A DNA stretch of 62,368 bases from contig JAUNJY010000023.1 of the NCBI GenBank assembly GCA_030535455.1, positions 1 to 62,368 of the forward strand. Reading direction: 5' to 3'. A program made the position numbers and the translations under genes. Position 1 is the stretch's first letter. Each line of letters opens with the position of its first letter. The stretch is from a bacterium (GTDB lineage Bacteria > Bacillota > Clostridia > Lachnospirales > Lachnospiraceae). The notes beneath the pieces were generated by a model, which was not told the DNA's origin, searched no databases, and was given only the letters and a program-made list of their open reading frames with translations. Of the stretch, positions 17,489 to 26,586 are shown piece after piece.

Positions 17489-18442
17489 ATGGACAAACGC
17501 GATGAGATCTTAAAGATATTTTCAATTAATCTGAGGAAAGTCATTGGAAATGTGGACTTTGACTATGACCTGCTTCAGGAAATACGTCTTCGTGTAAACA
17601 GTCCTTTAATCGTAATATACAATAATACCGAGTTTTTTATAAGTCGTAATTATGAGTTGTCAGCCAGTCGAAATAACGCATATATTGTAACGCAAAATGA
17701 GGTCCGTGAGACAATGGAGTACATAAGCAACTATTCATTATATGCCTTCGAGGATGAGATCAGACAAGGATTTATTACCATACAAGGAGGGCATAGAGTA
17801 GGGATTGCCGGAAAGACAATCTTGGAGGCTGATCGTATCAAGAATATAAAACATATTTCATTTATAAATATTAGGCTTAGCCATCAGATCAAAGGGTGTG
17901 GCAACAAGGTGATGCCTTATATCGTCCAGGACGACAGTATTTATCACACTCTTATTATTTCTCCGCCAAGGTGTGGAAAGACTACCCTTCTAAGGGATCT
18001 GATAAGGCAGCTGTCCAATGGGCTTAGTACCATTCCTGGCATGACTGTCGGTGTAGTAGACGAACGTAGTGAGATAGGTGCATGCTATATGGGGGTTCCT
18101 CAAAATGAACTGGGCATTCGTACCGATATACTGGATTGCTGTCCAAAGGTAGCCGGCATGATGATGCTGGTCCGCAGCATGTCACCAAGTATTATCGCAG
18201 TTGACGAAGTTGGTTCTAGAGAAGACATTGAAGCCATAGAGTATGTTATAAACTGTGGATGCAAATTGATCGCCACAGTTCATGGAAGCACGATTGATGA
18301 CATTAAGAATAAACCGATTTTAGGACGCTTAGTGCGTGAAAAGATCTTTGAGAGATATATTATTTTAAATAACCAAGGTTGTGTTGGAAACCTGGAAGAA
18401 ATTTATGACGAAAGAGGTACCGTTTTGTATCATGCAGACTAA
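17489..18442 (+). CDS. spoIIIAA: Stage III sporulation protein AA, ATPase
   Basis: First gene of the spoIIIA operon. The family is a secretion-type ATPase in the mother cell that powers the SpoIIIA transenvelope complex needed for forespore development after engulfment. The 317 residues carry Walker A SPPRCGKTTLLRD (about 161-173) and Walker B SIIAVDEVG with a TVHG sensor. The length is near that of Bacillus SpoIIIAA. AAAGGTGG precedes the ATG. In Bacillus the operon is sigma-E dependent; I could not find a convincing sigma-E site here. Confidence 0.96.
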   Translation: MDKRDEILKIFSINLRKVIGNVDFDYDLLQEIRLRVNSPLIVIYNNTEFFISRNYELSASRNNAYIVTQNEVRETMEYISNYSLYAFEDEIRQGFITIQGGHRVGIAGKTILEADRIKNIKHISFINIRLSHQIKGCGNKVMPYIVQDDSIYHTLIISPPRCGKTTLLRDLIRQLSNGLSTIPGMTVGVVDERSEIGACYMGVPQNELGIRTDILDCCPKVAGMMMLVRSMSPSIIAVDEVGSREDIEAIEYVINCGCKLIATVHGSTIDDIKNKPILGRLVREKIFERYIILNNQGCVGNLEEIYDERGTVLYHAD

Positions 18443-18458
18443 ATAAAGGGGTGATGAG

Positions 18459-18977
18459 ATGATTAAGATGATTGGAGTACTCTTAGTAATTGGTTCATCC
18501 ACAGCAATCGGCTTGTATTTTAGTACGATGACAAAAGGGCGTGTAAAAGATTTAAAAGTACTGAAAAAATATATCATACTGCTTCGTGGCGACATTGAAT
18601 ACAGCAGTACACCATTGCCTGAGGCAATTGAAATGTTGTCACGAAGAAGCAATGACCGGTTTAAAGAGTTCTTTGAAAAAGTTGCATCGGAACTAAGGAA
18701 GCTAGATGGGATTCCGTTTACAGAGATTTGGGACAAAGGGATCCGGGAAAATATGAATGAGATATTCTTGACAGAACCGGATAAGGATCTCCTTAGAAAA
18801 CTTGGAGACACGCTTGGATTTATGGATAAGGACATGCAAGTAAAATCCATAGATCTGTATCTGGAACAGTTGGAATTAGAGCTTGCAGAAGCAATTAAGA
18901 CCGAAAAAGAGAAAACCAGACTCTACAATCTGCTAGGAGTACTATGCGGTATTTTTATTACAGTCGTATTAATATAA
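18459..18977 (+). CDS. spoIIIAB: Stage III sporulation protein AB
   Basis: A 172-residue protein with membrane segments at both ends (LLVIGSSTAIGLYFS near the N-terminus, LLGVLCGIFITVVLI at the C-terminus) and a helical middle. In Bacillus, SpoIIIAB resembles type II secretion platform subunits (GspF-like) and partners with the AA ATPase. It lies 16 nt after spoIIIAA with a GGGGTGATGAG ribosome site. Confidence 0.92.
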   Translation: MIKMIGVLLVIGSSTAIGLYFSTMTKGRVKDLKVLKKYIILLRGDIEYSSTPLPEAIEMLSRRSNDRFKEFFEKVASELRKLDGIPFTEIWDKGIRENMNEIFLTEPDKDLLRKLGDTLGFMDKDMQVKSIDLYLEQLELELAEAIKTEKEKTRLYNLLGVLCGIFITVVLI

Positions 18978-19004
18978 GGGCTTTAGAGTGTGAGGAGGAA
19001 GGCA

Positions 19005-19199
19005 ATGGATATTACTCTTATATTTAAAATTGCTGCTGTAGGTATCTTAGTATCTGTAGTCAGTCAAGTACTAAAACATTCAGGCAGGGAGGAGCAGGCA
19101 TTCTTAACCACATTGGCGGGGCTGATCCTTGTTTTGCTTTGGATTGTTCCCTATATTTCGGAGTTATTTGAAACAATAAAGAGTCTGTTCTCATTATAG
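19005..19199 (+). CDS. spoIIIAC: Stage III sporulation protein AC
   Basis: A small membrane protein of 64 residues with two hydrophobic segments (IFKIAAVGILVSVVSQVL and AFLTTLAGLILVLLWIV). The start is the ATG at 19005, 6 nt after GAGGAGGAA; the longer frame from 18990 would translate the ribosome site itself. Family members are 60-68 residues. Part of the spoIIIA operon. Confidence 0.93.
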   Translation: MDITLIFKIAAVGILVSVVSQVLKHSGREEQAFLTTLAGLILVLLWIVPYISELFETIKSLFSL

Positions 19200-19215
19200 A
19201 TTTAAGGAGGCTTCT

Positions 19216-19596
19216 ATGGTCAAAGTCGCTATTATAGGCGTGGTTGCAATTGTTCTTGCGACCCAGTTCAAAAGCCAAAGAGGTGAGTATGGGACCTATA
19301 TTAGTCTGGCAGCATGCATCATAATTCTGTTTTTAGGGACAAGTAAGCTACAGGTCATCGTAGATGGGATTAATCGAATTGAAAGTTATATCAACATTAA
19401 TCCTACCTACCTGAATATCCTGCTGAAAATCGTAGGAATTACCTATATAGCAGAGTTTGCATCAAGTTTGTGCAAGGATGCGGGGCATGGAGCAATAGCG
19501 AGCCAGATTGAACTGGTTGGAAAGCTTACCATTTTATCCATCAGTATGCCGATTTTACTGGCATTGTTAGATCTGATCAATGATTTCTTAGCATAA
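19216..19596 (+). CDS. spoIIIAD: Stage III sporulation protein AD
   Basis: 126 residues and four hydrophobic segments, related to SpoIIIAC by an extended repeat of the same fold (KVAIIGVVAIVLATQF; LAACIIILFLG; LLKIVGITYIAEFASSLC; LTILSISMPILLALLDLI). It lies 16 nt after spoIIIAC with AAGGAGG upstream. It belongs to the mother-cell membrane part of the SpoIIIA complex. Confidence 0.93.
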   Translation: MVKVAIIGVVAIVLATQFKSQRGEYGTYISLAACIIILFLGTSKLQVIVDGINRIESYININPTYLNILLKIVGITYIAEFASSLCKDAGHGAIASQIELVGKLTILSISMPILLALLDLINDFLA

Positions 19597-19608
19597 GTAG
19601 GTGAAACA

Positions 19609-20868
19609 ATGAAAAAACATATCATACTAATCATTTTTGCTAGCTTTCTTGTTTTAACAGTAACGGACACAAAAGCTTATGCTGAGAAATCGGCGTCAAA
19701 TGCAACGAGCAAGCCACAAGTAACAAGCATCCCAAAGACAACAAATAGACCGAAGGCAACAAACAGCCCCAAGACCGAAGCTAAGTCAAAAGAGAATGGT
19801 TCGGATGCTTATGTAGACGATCTGTTAAATGATGTAGATTACTCGGATATCGAGAAAGTGATCGATGAGGTTATGGGAAATGACAAAGAGTTTGATTTCT
19901 CCGGTTATGTATCAAAGCTTGCCAAGGGAGAAGAGGGGCTATCCGTAACCAATGTCTTAAAAGAACTCGCCAGTGCATTTTTTGGCGAAGTATTAACCAA
20001 TAAAGCAGTCTTATTACAGTTGCTTGCAATTGCAGTGCTTGCAGCTGTCTTTACTAATTTTGCAAACATATTTAAGAATAACCAGGTGTCAGAGACTTCG
20101 TTTTATATTACATACCTGTTGATGTTCTCCATACTGACCAGTTCCTTTTATATGGCAACCAAGGTGGCTGCAAATGTGTTAGATGCCCTGTTAAGCTTTA
20201 TGAAGGTGCTGATGCCGACTTACATGCTCTCCATTGCAGTAAGTACAGGGGCTAAGACCTCACTGTTTTATTATGAGGCAACTCTGGCAATCTTTACGGT
20301 AATTGATTTTATCCTGATAAAGATGATTTTGCCATTGATCAATATTTACTTCGTGCTATCATTAGCAAACTATGTTAGTAAAGAGGACATGCTGTCGAAG
20401 CTGGCAGAATTAATTGAGACCATTATAAACTGGACGCTTAAGACTCTATTGGCCTTTGTGATTGGATTTAATGCCATACAAGGCCTGATTGTGCCTATGG
20501 CGGACAAGGTGAAACGGTCGGCATTTATCAAAGGGACCAGCGTAATTCCTGGTGTTGGCAATGCAATTAACGGAGTGACCGAGACAGTGCTTGGTGCCAG
20601 CGTGGTTGTAAAAAATGCAATTGGAGTGGCAGGGCTGGTGGTCATCCTGACGATCTGCATTGTCCCTCTTGTAAAGCTAGCCTGTTTTGCTCTGACGTAC
20701 AAGCTTGGTTCGGCAATCGTCCAGCCAATCTCAGATAAGCGGATCGTAGGTTGCTTAAGCACAGCATCAAATTCGGCAAAACTTTTATTATCCACAGTAT
20801 TTATTGCATTGCTTTTATTTATGCTGTCCATTGCACTCATAGCGGCATCGACCAACTTAAGTATGTAA
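19609..20868 (+). CDS. spoIIIAE: Stage III sporulation protein AE
   Basis: A polytopic membrane protein of 419 residues. A cleavable signal (residues 1-25) is followed by a Ser/Thr/Lys/Pro-rich linker with TSIPKTTNRPKATNSPK-like repetition. A SpoIIIAE core then has about seven membrane spans, including GVGNAINGVTETVLGASVVVKNA. The low-complexity linker is longer than needed and probably extracytoplasmic. It is the largest transmembrane subunit of the SpoIIIA channel. 12 nt after spoIIIAD. Confidence 0.95.
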   Translation: MKKHIILIIFASFLVLTVTDTKAYAEKSASNATSKPQVTSIPKTTNRPKATNSPKTEAKSKENGSDAYVDDLLNDVDYSDIEKVIDEVMGNDKEFDFSGYVSKLAKGEEGLSVTNVLKELASAFFGEVLTNKAVLLQLLAIAVLAAVFTNFANIFKNNQVSETSFYITYLLMFSILTSSFYMATKVAANVLDALLSFMKVLMPTYMLSIAVSTGAKTSLFYYEATLAIFTVIDFILIKMILPLINIYFVLSLANYVSKEDMLSKLAELIETIINWTLKTLLAFVIGFNAIQGLIVPMADKVKRSAFIKGTSVIPGVGNAINGVTETVLGASVVVKNAIGVAGLVVILTICIVPLVKLACFALTYKLGSAIVQPISDKRIVGCLSTASNSAKLLLSTVFIALLLFMLSIALIAASTNLSM

Positions 20869-20880
20869 GGAGATGGCAAG

Positions 20881-21522
20881 GTGGAATATATTTATCAGGC
20901 GGTAAAAAATATAATTATTTTCATGCTGCTGATTACAGTGTTATCTAATTTATTAGGGCAAAGCAGCTATAAGAAATATATCAATATCTTTGTTGGTCTG
21001 GTCCTGATCATTATCGTGGTGACACCAATACTGAAGCTTATTAATTCCAATCAGAAAGTGGACCAGTATTTTAACAAGAATTTATACAAACTCAATGCAT
21101 CGGACATGACCGAACAGCTAAATGGAGCGGATGACAGTTATAAGAAGATCGTGCTTAAGGAGTATAAAGAGACCATAAAAAATCAGATCGAGGATGAATT
21201 AAAATCTCATAATCTCTCTTTGAAACAAGTAGACATAGTAATAAATGAAGATATAGAGGCAGAAGAGTGCGGGCAGGTGGAGTCGTTAAATCTGACCGCC
21301 CAGAAAATAGAAGAAAACAGCAAGGAAAATGACTTAGAGATAAGTGATGTGGACAAAGTTGTGATTGACAAGGTAAATATCAATAACAGTGAAACGGCAT
21401 CTGAGGAAACGGATACCGGAGTGGTAGATAAATATGATACGGTGGAAGAACTTACGGTAAAGGAAGAATTGTCAGCCCTTTATGGCATATCCGAAGATTA
21501 TATCAAAGTCAAGATCAAGTAA
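20881..21522 (+). CDS. spoIIIAF: Stage III sporulation protein AF
   Basis: 213 residues from a GTG start with AAGGAGATGG upstream, 12 nt after spoIIIAE. Two N-terminal membrane spans (KNIIIFMLLITVLSNLLG and NIFVGLVLIIIVVTPIL) precede a soluble domain in the intermembrane space. The C-terminal part ends in a ring-building-motif-like segment (LSALYGISEDYIKVKIK). The acidic insertion between (about 105-185) is low complexity. Confidence 0.92.
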   Translation: MEYIYQAVKNIIIFMLLITVLSNLLGQSSYKKYINIFVGLVLIIIVVTPILKLINSNQKVDQYFNKNLYKLNASDMTEQLNGADDSYKKIVLKEYKETIKNQIEDELKSHNLSLKQVDIVINEDIEAEECGQVESLNLTAQKIEENSKENDLEISDVDKVVIDKVNINNSETASEETDTGVVDKYDTVEELTVKEELSALYGISEDYIKVKIK

Positions 21523-21566
21523 CTAGTACGGTGAGTGCAGCATGACATAGATGGGAGGAAGCTAAG

Positions 21567-22274
21567 ATGTTCGACAGAAAGAAGGAGGACCAAGCAAGCG
21601 ATAAAGTCATGGTGGGAGAAAGAGCAAAGACAAAGACTAGCAGTCTTGGAAAAGAAGAAAAGAATGCAAGGAAAACAGGATTTGACTTCTCATTTGATTT
21701 TACAGATAAACTAAGACAGATCGGTTTGCCAAAGATCATTATCGTGCTTGCAGTTGGAATTATCATTTTGATTGTACTGTCGGACAGCTTAAGCGGGCTA
21801 ACAGGTACAAGCAAAAATACCAAGACGACGACAGGCACGTCCACTCAAAATGTTGAAAATAATAATCAAACAGATGAATATATAGGGACTTTGGAGAATA
21901 GATTAAAGCAGGTACTGATGAAGGTAGAAGATATCGGGCAAGTGGAGGTGATGATTACCGTTAAGTCTTCCAGAGAGTCTGTGGTGTTGAAGGACGAGAA
22001 TAAGGAAGAATCAAAAACAGAAGAAGAGGATAGTGCAGGTGGAAGCCGTAAAAACAGCAGCGCAAGCAGTCAAGATGAAACGGTATTTCAGCAATCTGAG
22101 TCAGGAGTATCTTCGCCTTATATTGTGAAGGAATTAGAACCAGAGATAGAAGGGATCTTAGTAATTGCGGACGGTGGAAATAGTGAAGTAGTAAAAAGCG
22201 AAGTAGTAGCTGCAGTGCAGGTATTATTTAATGTGCCTGCCCATAAGATAAAGGTGATGAAGATGAATGAATAA
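21567..22274 (+). CDS. spoIIIAG: Stage III sporulation protein AG
   Basis: A 235-residue ring-forming subunit. One membrane span (IIIVLAVGIIILIVLS, about 54-69) is followed by a Thr/Asn linker and a ring-building fold: YIGTLENRLKQVLMKVEDIGQVEVMIT ... PEIEGILVIADGGNSEVVKSEVVAAVQVLFNVPAHKIKVMKM. The Bacillus homologue forms a large ring in the mother-cell/forespore intermembrane space. There is an acidic, Ser-rich insertion (about 145-185). The ATG follows GGGAGGAAG. Confidence 0.94.
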   Translation: MFDRKKEDQASDKVMVGERAKTKTSSLGKEEKNARKTGFDFSFDFTDKLRQIGLPKIIIVLAVGIIILIVLSDSLSGLTGTSKNTKTTTGTSTQNVENNNQTDEYIGTLENRLKQVLMKVEDIGQVEVMITVKSSRESVVLKDENKEESKTEEEDSAGGSRKNSSASSQDETVFQQSESGVSSPYIVKELEPEIEGILVIADGGNSEVVKSEVVAAVQVLFNVPAHKIKVMKMNE

Positions 22275-22291
22275 TAATGAGGAGGATCAAC

Positions 22292-23113
22292 ATGAAAAAT
22301 TTGAAGAATATATTCAGAAAAAATCAAGTCATTATCGCAGCATTGGCTATTATGATTATTGTAGCAGGATATTTGAACTTCACAAGAGGAAAGCTGGGAG
22401 ACAACGCAGGAAATGGCGGAGTTGAAGCAAATGCTGAAATTCCGGAAAATGAGTTAGAATTGGAAAATGTCCAGGCAACTGAAAATGGGGATACTTCCGT
22501 CTCTGAGGAAACCTCAAATAAGTCTGAGGCCGGAGAAGCAGTTTTGGCAAATAACAAAATATCTTCGGATTATTTTGTATCCAATAAATTAAAACGTGAA
22601 CAAACCAGGGCAAAGAATGAAGAGTCCTTACAACAGATCATCGACAATGAAAAATTAAAAGACTCTCAGAAACAAGATGCAATCAATCAGATGATCGAAC
22701 TTACTGACATCAAAGAAAAAGAGTCTGTAACAGAGTCCTTGCTAGAAGCAAAAGGCTTCCCAGAATCATTAGTAACCATCAATGATGGAAAAGTAGAAGT
22801 AATCGTAAATGCAAATAATTTGACAGAGCAGCAGATTGCGCAGATCGAAGACGTAGTAAAGAGAAAAACAGGTATCTCCGCAAAGAATATCGTAATCTCT
22901 CCAGTAACTGTTTCTGAGTCAGCTGATGCAACTACAGACGAAGCAACAATCAAAGAGACAACAGATACAGATGCTAAGGATACCACAAGTACGGAAAAGA
23001 ATGCAGATACAAAGAAAGAGACAACAGAATCCAAAGATACAACAAAAGATACAACGACGAAAGACAGCTCTGAAAAAACTTCTAGTGACACAAATTCAAG
23101 TAAGACAGAATAA
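22292..23113 (+). CDS. spoIIIAH: Stage III sporulation protein AH with long Thr-rich tail
   Basis: Last gene of the operon. The ATG at 22292 has AGGAGG 6 nt upstream; the ATG at 22277 would read through that site. One membrane span (QVIIAALAIMIIVAGYL) precedes an acidic linker and the YscJ/FliF-like ring-building fold (NNEKLKDSQKQDAINQ ... VIVNANNLTEQQIAQIEDVVKRKTGISAKNIVISPV). In Bacillus this fold binds SpoIIQ across the intermembrane space. Residues about 205-273 form a tail of Thr, Ser, Lys, Asp and Glu that Bacillus SpoIIIAH lacks. Confidence 0.94.
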   Translation: MKNLKNIFRKNQVIIAALAIMIIVAGYLNFTRGKLGDNAGNGGVEANAEIPENELELENVQATENGDTSVSEETSNKSEAGEAVLANNKISSDYFVSNKLKREQTRAKNEESLQQIIDNEKLKDSQKQDAINQMIELTDIKEKESVTESLLEAKGFPESLVTINDGKVEVIVNANNLTEQQIAQIEDVVKRKTGISAKNIVISPVTVSESADATTDEATIKETTDTDAKDTTSTEKNADTKKETTESKDTTKDTTTKDSSEKTSSDTNSSKTE

Positions 23114-23174
23114 CGCCGGAGAATGATGGCGATACTATATACATACATGAGAGAATGATGGAGAAATAATTTTA

Positions 23175-23203
23175 TTTGCAAATACTTGCAGATTTGATAT
23201 AAT
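23175..23203 (+). promoter_or_regulatory. Possible sigma-A promoter for the asp23 gene
   Basis: A perfect TATAAT (23198-23203) lies 17 nt after a weak -35 TTTGCA (23175-23180). It separates asp23 from the sporulation operon. Confidence 0.45.
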
Positions 23204-23236
23204 AATCCTAGATTAGTAACACAGGAGGTTATGATT

Positions 23237-23626
23237 GTGAGCAAAGAACTAGAGAACAAAGAAAATGTGAAAATATATGAATCTAATAATATTGGAGAAG
23301 TTCAGATCGCTGATGATGTAGTTGCAATCATTGCAGGGCTAGCTGCAACAGATGTAAAAGGTGTGGCATCATTAATCGGTAATGTGACAAACGAAATTAT
23401 TAGTAAGCTCGGTAAGAAAAATCTTGGTAAAGGCATTAAGGTTGAGGTTGTTAACAATGTCGTTACAGTTGATATGAGCTTAGTTTTACAATATGGCTAT
23501 AGCATTCCTAAGACTTGTGAACAAGTACAAGAAAAGGTAAAGAGTGCCATCGAGAACATGACTGGTCTTACAGTTGAAGAAGTCAATGTAAGAATCGCAA
23601 GTGTTACTATGGAAAAGAGCAAATAA
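23237..23626 (+). CDS. Asp23/Gls24 family envelope stress response protein (YqhY-like)
   Basis: A 129-residue cytoplasmic Asp23-fold protein with GEVQIADDVVAIIAGLAATDVKGVASL at its start and an alternating beta/alpha pattern after. The YqhY branch lies next to accBC and nusB in Firmicutes and is linked to fatty acid/envelope homeostasis. I chose the GTG at 23237, 8 nt after AGGAGG; the ATG at 23231 is only 2 nt from that site. nusB follows after a small hairpin. Confidence 0.9.
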   Translation: MSKELENKENVKIYESNNIGEVQIADDVVAIIAGLAATDVKGVASLIGNVTNEIISKLGKKNLGKGIKVEVVNNVVTVDMSLVLQYGYSIPKTCEQVQEKVKSAIENMTGLTVEEVNVRIASVTMEKSK

Positions 23627-23687
23627 CGAAAAACGAATAATTATTAATTTCACACTTTCTAATAGTAATTAAATAGTGTATAATGAT

Positions 23688-23722
23688 AACAACCCTTGAA
23701 TAATTATTATTTAAGGGTTGTT
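23688..23722 (+). terminator. Hairpin between asp23 and nusB
   Basis: AACAACCCTT / AAGGGTTGTT perfect 10-bp stem. The trailing T-run is short, so this may be a weak terminator. A TATAAT at 23679-23684 lies just before it. Confidence 0.55.
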
Positions 23723-23802
23723 TATACGTAAAAGAGTCTTTTGAAAAAGAGCTCGAATTACGTCTTAATGAATAGCAATTCACGCTGGAGGCAGAAAACA
23801 AG

Positions 23803-24204
23803 ATGAGTAGAAGAGAATTAAGAGAACATTTATTCCGTATGTTATTCCGAAAGGAGTTTCACAATCAAACTGAATTAAATGAGCAAATAGATATGTATTT
23901 CAACACTTTGGAACAACCAAAGGAAAGTGATTTAGAATATTTAAGAGCAAAATTTGCAAAGATTATTGAAAAAATCGATGAAATCGATGCTAGTATCGAA
24001 GCAGCAAGTGCGGGCTGGAAATTAAGCCGTTTAGGTAAAGTTGATTTAACAATCCTTAGACTTGCAGTTTATGAAATCGTAGATGACGAAGATATCCCAA
24101 CTGGAGTTGCAATCAACGAAGCTGTTGAACTTGCAAAGAAATTCGGTGAAGACCAATCTCCAAGCTTCATTAACGGTATCTTAGCTAAAGTAGCAAACAA
24201 ATAG
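23803..24204 (+). CDS. nusB: Transcription antitermination protein NusB
   Basis: An all-helical RNA-binding protein of 133 residues that with NusE binds boxA RNA for rRNA antitermination. SRRELREHLFRMLF at the N-terminus and LAVYEIVDDEDIPTGVAINEAVELAKKFG...SFINGILAKVA at the C-terminus are diagnostic. Optimal codons suggest strong expression. xseA follows after 13 nt. Confidence 0.96.
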   Translation: MSRRELREHLFRMLFRKEFHNQTELNEQIDMYFNTLEQPKESDLEYLRAKFAKIIEKIDEIDASIEAASAGWKLSRLGKVDLTILRLAVYEIVDDEDIPTGVAINEAVELAKKFGEDQSPSFINGILAKVANK

Positions 24205-24217
24205 AGGGGTATGTAGT

Positions 24218-25426
24218 ATGGAGAAGGCATATTCTGTTTGGCAGATAAATTCTTATATAAAAAATATGTTTGCTAATGATTACGCCCTTAATAATATCTC
24301 CATGAAAGGCGAAGTTAGCAATCTGAAATATCATACATCCGGTCACATCTACTTTACGTTAAAGGACACAAAGAGCCAGATGGCCTGTGTCATGTTTGCC
24401 GGCAGCCGCAGTGGCTTAAGCTTCCGTATGGAAGAAGGCCATAGCGTGGTTGTTAAGGGAAACATCAGTGTCTACGAACGTGATGGCAAATACCAGATGT
24501 ATGCTAGAGAGATTAGCTTAGATGGGACAGGTCAGCTTTATGAACGTTTTGAACGTATGAAGAAAAAGCTGGATGAAGAAGGCCTGTTTGATGAATCCCA
24601 TAAGAAGCCAATTCCTTATTATGCGAAAAAAGTCGGAATTGTAACCGCTAGTACCGGTGCAGCAATTCAGGATATTATTAATATTAGTACGAGACGTAAT
24701 CCTTATGTGGAACTAATCCTATTTCCAGCCATCGTGCAGGGGGAGCAGGCAAAAAGTTCGATTATTAAAGGGATACAGACGTTAGATGCCATGGATCTGG
24801 ATATAATTATTGTAGGACGTGGCGGTGGTTCCATTGAAGACTTGTGGGGATTTAACGAAGAAGAGGTCGCTAGGGCGATCTATAATTGTAAGACTCCGAT
24901 CATTTCAGCAGTGGGACATGAAACGGATACGACGATTGCTGACTATGTCAGTGATTTACGTGCACCAACACCATCAGCGGCAGCAGAACTGGCTGTATGT
25001 AATATTCTTGATCTGATGAACAGCATTACGGCATACCAGACGGAGCTTACTCGTCTGATGCAGCGTAAGGTGACAGAGTATCGTAATCTTACAGAACGCT
25101 ATAAGCTGCGCTTAGAGTTTAAAAACCCATCCAACCAGATCTTACAAAAACGTCAGTATCTGATGGATATGGAAGACAAATTACAGACGCTTATGTCTAT
25201 GAAGATCAAAGATAACAGACATAAGCTTGCAATTTATATGGAGAAGATGAACGGTCTTTCTCCAATTAACAAGTTAAATAAAGGCTTTGCATATGTATCG
25301 GACGAAAATAAGAAGACCATTACTAAAATTGGACAAGTGAAAGTGAATGACACGATTACCATCCAGGTTGTAGACGGGGATATCTTAGCAACTGTAACCG
25401 ATCTTGCAAAAAGGAGGAGAAACTAA
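24218..25426 (+). CDS. xseA: Exodeoxyribonuclease VII large subunit
   Basis: The catalytic subunit of ExoVII, which degrades single-stranded DNA from both ends. The 402 residues include an N-terminal OB fold (YSVWQINSYIKNMF...VSNLKYHTSGHIYFTLKD), the nuclease core GIVTASTGAAIQDI, DIIIVGRGGGSIEDLWGFNEE and SAVGHETDTTIADYVSDLRAPTPSAAAE, then a coiled helical arm and the C-terminal KGFAYV segment. Its stop overlaps the xseB start by one base (TAATG), implying coupled translation. Confidence 0.97.
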   Translation: MEKAYSVWQINSYIKNMFANDYALNNISMKGEVSNLKYHTSGHIYFTLKDTKSQMACVMFAGSRSGLSFRMEEGHSVVVKGNISVYERDGKYQMYAREISLDGTGQLYERFERMKKKLDEEGLFDESHKKPIPYYAKKVGIVTASTGAAIQDIINISTRRNPYVELILFPAIVQGEQAKSSIIKGIQTLDAMDLDIIIVGRGGGSIEDLWGFNEEEVARAIYNCKTPIISAVGHETDTTIADYVSDLRAPTPSAAAELAVCNILDLMNSITAYQTELTRLMQRKVTEYRNLTERYKLRLEFKNPSNQILQKRQYLMDMEDKLQTLMSMKIKDNRHKLAIYMEKMNGLSPINKLNKGFAYVSDENKKTITKIGQVKVNDTITIQVVDGDILATVTDLAKRRRN

Positions 25427-25638
25427 TGGCAGCAGCAAAGAAAACATTAGAACAATCATTTCACAAACTAGATGAAATTGTATCTCAGTTAGAGAAAGAA
25501 GATATTAGTTTAGAGGAATCCTTTGGGCTATTTAACGATGGAATGAAATTATTAAAAGAATGTAATGATTCAATTGATAAAGTAGAAAAGAAACTGGTTG
25601 TCTTGAATGAGAAGCAAATGTCGGAAGGCAATAAGTAA
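25426..25638 (+). CDS. xseB: Exodeoxyribonuclease VII small subunit
   Basis: A 70-residue helical protein, LEQSFHKLDEIVSQLEKEDISLEESFGLFNDGMKLL, with the XseB signature. Several copies decorate the XseA arm in the holoenzyme. AAGGAGGAG lies inside the end of xseA. Confidence 0.95.
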   Translation: MAAAKKTLEQSFHKLDEIVSQLEKEDISLEESFGLFNDGMKLLKECNDSIDKVEKKLVVLNEKQMSEGNK

Positions 25639-25662
25639 AGTCAAACGGTTACCGGAGGAAGT

Positions 25663-26553
25663 ATGGAACTTTTGAATGAACTAAATGTAAAAAAGAATGA
25701 CATAGAGAAAATTATTTATAGTTATCTTCCGAAGCAAGAAGGATACCAAAAGACAATATTTGAAGCAATGAGTTACAGCGTTGAGGCGGGTGGAAAACGA
25801 CTCCGTCCAATGCTTATGCAAGAAACATATCGTTTATTTGGTGGAACCAAGGAAGCCGTTTTGTACCCATTTATGGCAGCAATGGAGATGATTCACACGT
25901 ACTCTCTTGTACATGATGATCTTCCAGCCATGGACAATGACGAATACCGAAGAGGAAGAAAGACAACTCATATCGTATTCGGTGAGGCAATGGGAATTCT
26001 AGCAGGAGATGCATTGTTAAACTATGCATTTGAAACTGCAACCAAAGCTTTTGAAGACCCTTCAGAGTTAGCTAAGACGGCAAAGGCATTTACCGTGTTA
26101 AGCAAAAAGGCAGGCGTGTTTGGAATGATCGGCGGTCAGGTAGTTGACGTTTTATCAGAAGGACAGCCGCTAACGGAAGAGAAGCTTGAATTTATCCATC
26201 ATTTAAAAACAAGCGCACTAATCGAGGCATCTATGATGATAGGGGCAATCCTTGCAGGGGCGGACGATGCACAGGTTAGCGATATTGAGCAGATTGCAAG
26301 ACATGTCGGATTGGCATTTCAAATTCAAGATGACATCTTAGATGTTACTTCAACCATAGAAGAGCTGGGAAAACCTATCCATAGCGACGAAAAGAACAAT
26401 AAGACGACATACGTTACTTTATTCGGGCTTGAACAAGCAGGTGCAAAAGTAGAAGAGTATACGAACTTAAGTTTAACGTTATTAGAGAAGTATACGGACA
26501 AGGAAGATTTCTTATATCAATTACTAGTCTATTTGATTACAAGAAAACATTAG
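25663..26553 (+). CDS. ispA: Polyprenyl (farnesyl) diphosphate synthase
   Basis: It condenses DMAPP/GPP with IPP to give farnesyl diphosphate, the primer for undecaprenyl lipids and quinones. The 296 residues have the first aspartate-rich motif DDLPAMDND (about 86) and the second QDDILD (about 225), with GGKRLRP upstream of the first. The residue before DDxxD and the two-residue insertion match bacterial FPP synthases. It is directly upstream of dxs, which makes the precursor pathway's first intermediate. Confidence 0.94.
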   Translation: MELLNELNVKKNDIEKIIYSYLPKQEGYQKTIFEAMSYSVEAGGKRLRPMLMQETYRLFGGTKEAVLYPFMAAMEMIHTYSLVHDDLPAMDNDEYRRGRKTTHIVFGEAMGILAGDALLNYAFETATKAFEDPSELAKTAKAFTVLSKKAGVFGMIGGQVVDVLSEGQPLTEEKLEFIHHLKTSALIEASMMIGAILAGADDAQVSDIEQIARHVGLAFQIQDDILDVTSTIEELGKPIHSDEKNNKTTYVTLFGLEQAGAKVEEYTNLSLTLLEKYTDKEDFLYQLLVYLITRKH

Positions 26554-26586
26554 GTTGCACTTGTGATAGAAAGAGAAGGTGTAGTT

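Noticed and set aside
22687-23259. 190-codon open frame on the minus strand
   Set aside because: It is antisense to spoIIIAH, rich in Val/Ser/Phe as expected from reading Thr/Lys/Asp-rich codons backwards, and has no ribosome site.
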